Source of the DNA: Caldifarciminota bacterium
Lineage (GTDB): Bacteria > Hydrothermota > UBA3073 > NMUJ01
Direction: 5' to 3'
Length of the DNA stretch: 5,768 bases
Assembly (NCBI GenBank): GCA_021158725.1
Contig: JAGGUB010000085.1
Location: forward strand, 1 to 5,768
The number at the start of each line of letters is the position of its first letter. The first letter of the stretch is position 1. The notes under the pieces are model-generated. The model made no database searches and was not told the DNA's origin. It was given only the letters and a program-made list of their open reading frames with translations. Below are positions 3,780 through 5,768 of the stretch, piece by piece. Position numbers and translations under genes: made by a program.

Positions 3780-5750
3780 ATGGCAGATGTAGGTAAAAAG
3801 GAGTTACGTAATGTAGCATTGGTGGGTCAGAGTGGTGCGGGTAAGACATCATTGGGTGAGTCTATGTTATACAGGGCTAAGGTGACCACACGTAAAGGTG
3901 ATGTCGCCAAGGGTACGTCGGTACTGGATCATAATCCTGAGGAGATAGAACGTAAGATATCGATATATCTGTCGATTGCGTATATGGGGTGGAATGGTAA
4001 GCTTATAAACCTCATAGATACACCGGGGTATGTGGATTTCTGGGGTGAAACACTCTCAGGTATTCGGGCTACTGATAATGTGATATTTGTGTTGGATGCA
4101 ACCACACCTATCGCCTATAGTACGGAGGAGGCGTGGGAGGTGGTACAGAAATACAAGCTACCGTCGATAATATTTGTCAATAAAATAGCAACCGAGCATG
4201 CAAATTTCGATCAGATATTGGAACAGGCAAAGGAGTTATTTGGCAACAAGGTCGCACCTATCTACTATCCAGACGGTGTGGGTAAGGAGTTTCGTGGGTT
4301 GAAGTCTGCGTTGGAGGAGGGTTCACCCTATTATGAACAGCTAATGGAGAGTGTTGCAGAGAGTACGGATGAACTTACCGAAAAGTATTTAACTGAAGGT
4401 ACGCTATCTCATGAAGATATCTGTAAAGGGTTACGTGAGGGTATAAAAGCTGGTACGATAATACCGATGTTGGTGGGTGAAGCTATACAGGATGTAGGTA
4501 CAGAAGAGTTGCTCAACTTCATAGTTGAGTACCTGCCTGCACCTGATGAGTTACATTCTGATGATGGGTTGTATGCGTTTGTGTTCAAGTCACGATATGA
4601 CCCGAAATTCGGTATGTTACGTTATGTGCGCGTATTTTCGGGTACACTTGAGGCAGGTAGTGAGGTGTTCAACCTCACACAGAAGCAACCCGAAAAGATC
4701 AACCAGATATACTTGGTACAGGGTAAGGAACGTAAGGAGGTGGACCAACTTACGCATGGTGGGATAGGCGCGCTTGTTAAGTTGAAGGTGACAAAAACCG
4801 GTGATACCTTAGCGGATGATTCAACCAAAGAGCCACTACCTGCGATTGAGTATCCTACCCCATACGCAGCGATTGCAATACAACCACGTACGAGCCAGGA
4901 CGAGGAACGTATATCAACCGGCTTGGGTAGGCTTAACGAGGCAGATCCATCATTCCAAACCTACTACGATATAGAAACACGTCAACGTATAATTAAGGGG
5001 ATAGGTGAATTACATCTGAACGTTATATTGTCTGAACTCAAGCGTAACTTTAACGTTGAGGTGAAAACCGAGCGCCCAAAGATACACTATCGTGAGACAA
5101 TAACGAAGGTCGTGGAGGTACAGGGTAAATACAAGAAGCAGACCGGTGGCCGTGGTCAATATGGGGACTGTTGGGTGAGGTTTGAACCTTTACCACGTGG
5201 ACAGGGGTTTGAGTTTGTCGATAAGATTGTAGGTGGTCGCATACCGGCGAAGTTCATACCAGCGGTAGAAGAGGGTATAAAGGAACAGATGCAGAAGGGA
5301 TTGTTGGCAGGTTACCCAATGACCGATATACGTGCAGTACTTTATGATGGTAGCTTCCATCCAGTGGATTCGTCTGATATCGCATTTAAGGTGGCGGGTG
5401 GGCTTGCATTACGTAACGCTAAGGATAAGTTGGGGTTGGTGATACTCGAACCTATACTGAAGGTGACGGTGATCGTACCTGAGGAGTACCTTGGTGATGT
5501 TATGGGCGATATTAATGCACGACGTGGCAAGATATTGGGTGTAGAACCTGCGGGTAAAGGAAAGTATCAGAAGATAAATGCGTTGGTACCGGAGGCTGAG
5601 ATGTATGGGTTTGGTTCATCGTTGCGTGCGATGACACAGGGACGTGCATCATTCACACAGGAGTTTGCGCATTACGATGTGGTGCCACCACAGATACAGG
5701 AGAAGATAGTAGCAGAGGCACAACGTGAGCATGAAGGGAAGGAGTCATAA
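3780..5750 (+). CDS. Elongation factor G-like protein (EF-G paralogue) with altered GTPase motifs
   Basis: This 656-residue cytoplasmic translation-type GTPase has all EF-G domains and is about 35 residues shorter than canonical EF-G, mainly in the G' insert. Domains: G at about 8-255; II at about 265-345; III at about 358-430; IV at about 435-555, with QTGGRGQYGD at 454-463 and tip loop FHPVDSSDIAFK at 526-537; V at about 557-645. Seen in the G domain: P-loop GQSGAGKT at 16-23, not the GHIDAGKT of housekeeping EF-G; ERKIS at 57-61, where EF-G has ERGIT; DTPGYVDF at 80-87, with Y84 at the catalytic His position; NKIA at 134-137, where NKxD is expected; and GEA at 233-235, where GSA is expected. 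The first and third changes are typical of the EF-G-2/EF-G-like family as I recall it; the NKIA and GEA changes seem more unusual. Ribosome binding is likely from domains II-V. The exact role (translocation, recycling, stress) is unknown. It has its own promoter and AGGAGG, and leads into another gene through a TAATG junction. Confidence 0.9.
   Translation: MADVGKKELRNVALVGQSGAGKTSLGESMLYRAKVTTRKGDVAKGTSVLDHNPEEIERKISIYLSIAYMGWNGKLINLIDTPGYVDFWGETLSGIRATDNVIFVLDATTPIAYSTEEAWEVVQKYKLPSIIFVNKIATEHANFDQILEQAKELFGNKVAPIYYPDGVGKEFRGLKSALEEGSPYYEQLMESVAESTDELTEKYLTEGTLSHEDICKGLREGIKAGTIIPMLVGEAIQDVGTEELLNFIVEYLPAPDELHSDDGLYAFVFKSRYDPKFGMLRYVRVFSGTLEAGSEVFNLTQKQPEKINQIYLVQGKERKEVDQLTHGGIGALVKLKVTKTGDTLADDSTKEPLPAIEYPTPYAAIAIQPRTSQDEERISTGLGRLNEADPSFQTYYDIETRQRIIKGIGELHLNVILSELKRNFNVEVKTERPKIHYRETITKVVEVQGKYKKQTGGRGQYGDCWVRFEPLPRGQGFEFVDKIVGGRIPAKFIPAVEEGIKEQMQKGLLAGYPMTDIRAVLYDGSFHPVDSSDIAFKVAGGLALRNAKDKLGLVILEPILKVTVIVPEEYLGDVMGDINARRGKILGVEPAGKGKYQKINALVPEAEMYGFGSSLRAMTQGRASFTQEFAHYDVVPPQIQEKIVAEAQREHEGKES
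5739..5744 (+). promoter_or_regulatory. Ribosome binding site of the gene downstream of the EF-G-like gene
   Basis: AAGGAG lies within the last codons of the EF-G-like gene, 5 bases before the ATG at 5750. It supports the start of the partial downstream gene. Confidence 0.65.
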
Positions 5751-5768
5751 TGGCATATAATTTAAGGA
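5750..5768 (+). CDS. Start of a further gene, cut by window edge (product unknown)
   Basis: The TAA stop of the EF-G-like gene shares its last A with an ATG (TAATG), preceded by AAGGAG. Six codons are visible, encoding MAYNLR. One-base overlaps with an internal Shine-Dalgarno are typical of translationally coupled operon genes, so this gene is probably co-transcribed with the EF-G paralogue. Too little is present to name it. Confidence 0.6.

Noticed and set aside
4525..5530. Short open frames inside the EF-G-like gene
   Set aside because: They lie wholly within a complete and conserved coding sequence and have no ribosome sites or recognisable motifs.
3780..5750. The EF-G-like gene as the housekeeping fusA, or as a decayed copy
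   Set aside because: The P-loop GQSGAGKT, DTPGY and shorter G' insert separate it from housekeeping EF-G. All five domains are intact with no stop or frameshift, so decay is not supported despite the altered motifs.
1..5768. Difference in codon endings between minus-strand genes (more C-ending, clear in ptb) and plus-strand genes (more G- and T-ending, ATA for Ile) as a sign of gene transfer
   Set aside because: The difference follows coding strand and is the kind of shift expected from leading/lagging strand mutation bias; no single gene stands out from others on its own strand by eye.
1..5768. CRISPR arrays, insertion sequences, tRNA or riboswitches
   Set aside because: No spaced direct repeats, terminal inverted repeats with a transposase, tRNA-like cloverleaf or long structured leader were seen; the only non-coding stretches are 75, 38 and 145 bases long.

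Overview
The window is bacterial chromosomal DNA with moderate G+C, in the mid-40s by eye. Coding is dense. Arg is mostly CGT, and Ile is often ATA on the + strand. It carries Shine-Dalgarno sites (AGGAGG), sigma70-like TTGACA boxes and a type II lipoprotein signal. Nothing here fixes the phylum. My weak guess is an anaerobic, possibly uncultured lineage, because a Ptb-type acyl phosphate enzyme sits beside an amine or amino-acid oxidoreductase. I see no phage, transposon, CRISPR, tRNA or rRNA features.

Layout: (a) 1-1754, minus strand: a two-gene operon running off the left edge. A DAO-family FAD oxidoreductase of the proline dehydrogenase beta / sarcosine oxidase beta type overlaps by 4 bases (ATGA) with a phosphate butyryl/acetyltransferase (ptb), of which the first 207 residues are present. 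(b) 1755-1829: a compact divergent promoter region. (c) 1830-2498, plus strand: a HAD-family phosphatase resembling phosphoserine phosphatase. (d) 2499-2536: a convergent intergenic hairpin. (e) 2537-3634, minus strand: a lipoprotein with an N-terminal beta-rich domain and a C-terminal domain that looks like the class I glutamine amidotransferase/ThuA fold. (f) 3635-3779: a second divergent regulatory region. (g) 3780-5750, plus strand: a full-length EF-G paralogue (EF-G-like protein). It overlaps by one base (TAATG) with a further gene, of which only six codons are present.

The FAD enzyme and Ptb may work together in amino-acid fermentation: oxidation or deamination, then an acyl-CoA converted to acyl phosphate and ATP. 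Only the operon structure supports this; the substrate is unknown. The other genes have no evident link to them.

The most notable signals are in the regulatory DNA and in the EF-G paralogue. Four candidate promoters in the two divergent regions can all be read as TTGAC(A/T)-15 bp-TATxxT. Two of them share a perfect 12-bp palindrome made by back-to-back -35 boxes. They place transcription starts at, or within about 8 bases of, start codons that lack a Shine-Dalgarno. The EF-G paralogue keeps its P-loop and DxPG motif but has Ala in place of the guanine-reading Asp of NKxD, Glu in place of Ser in the GSA motif, and Tyr in place of the catalytic His.
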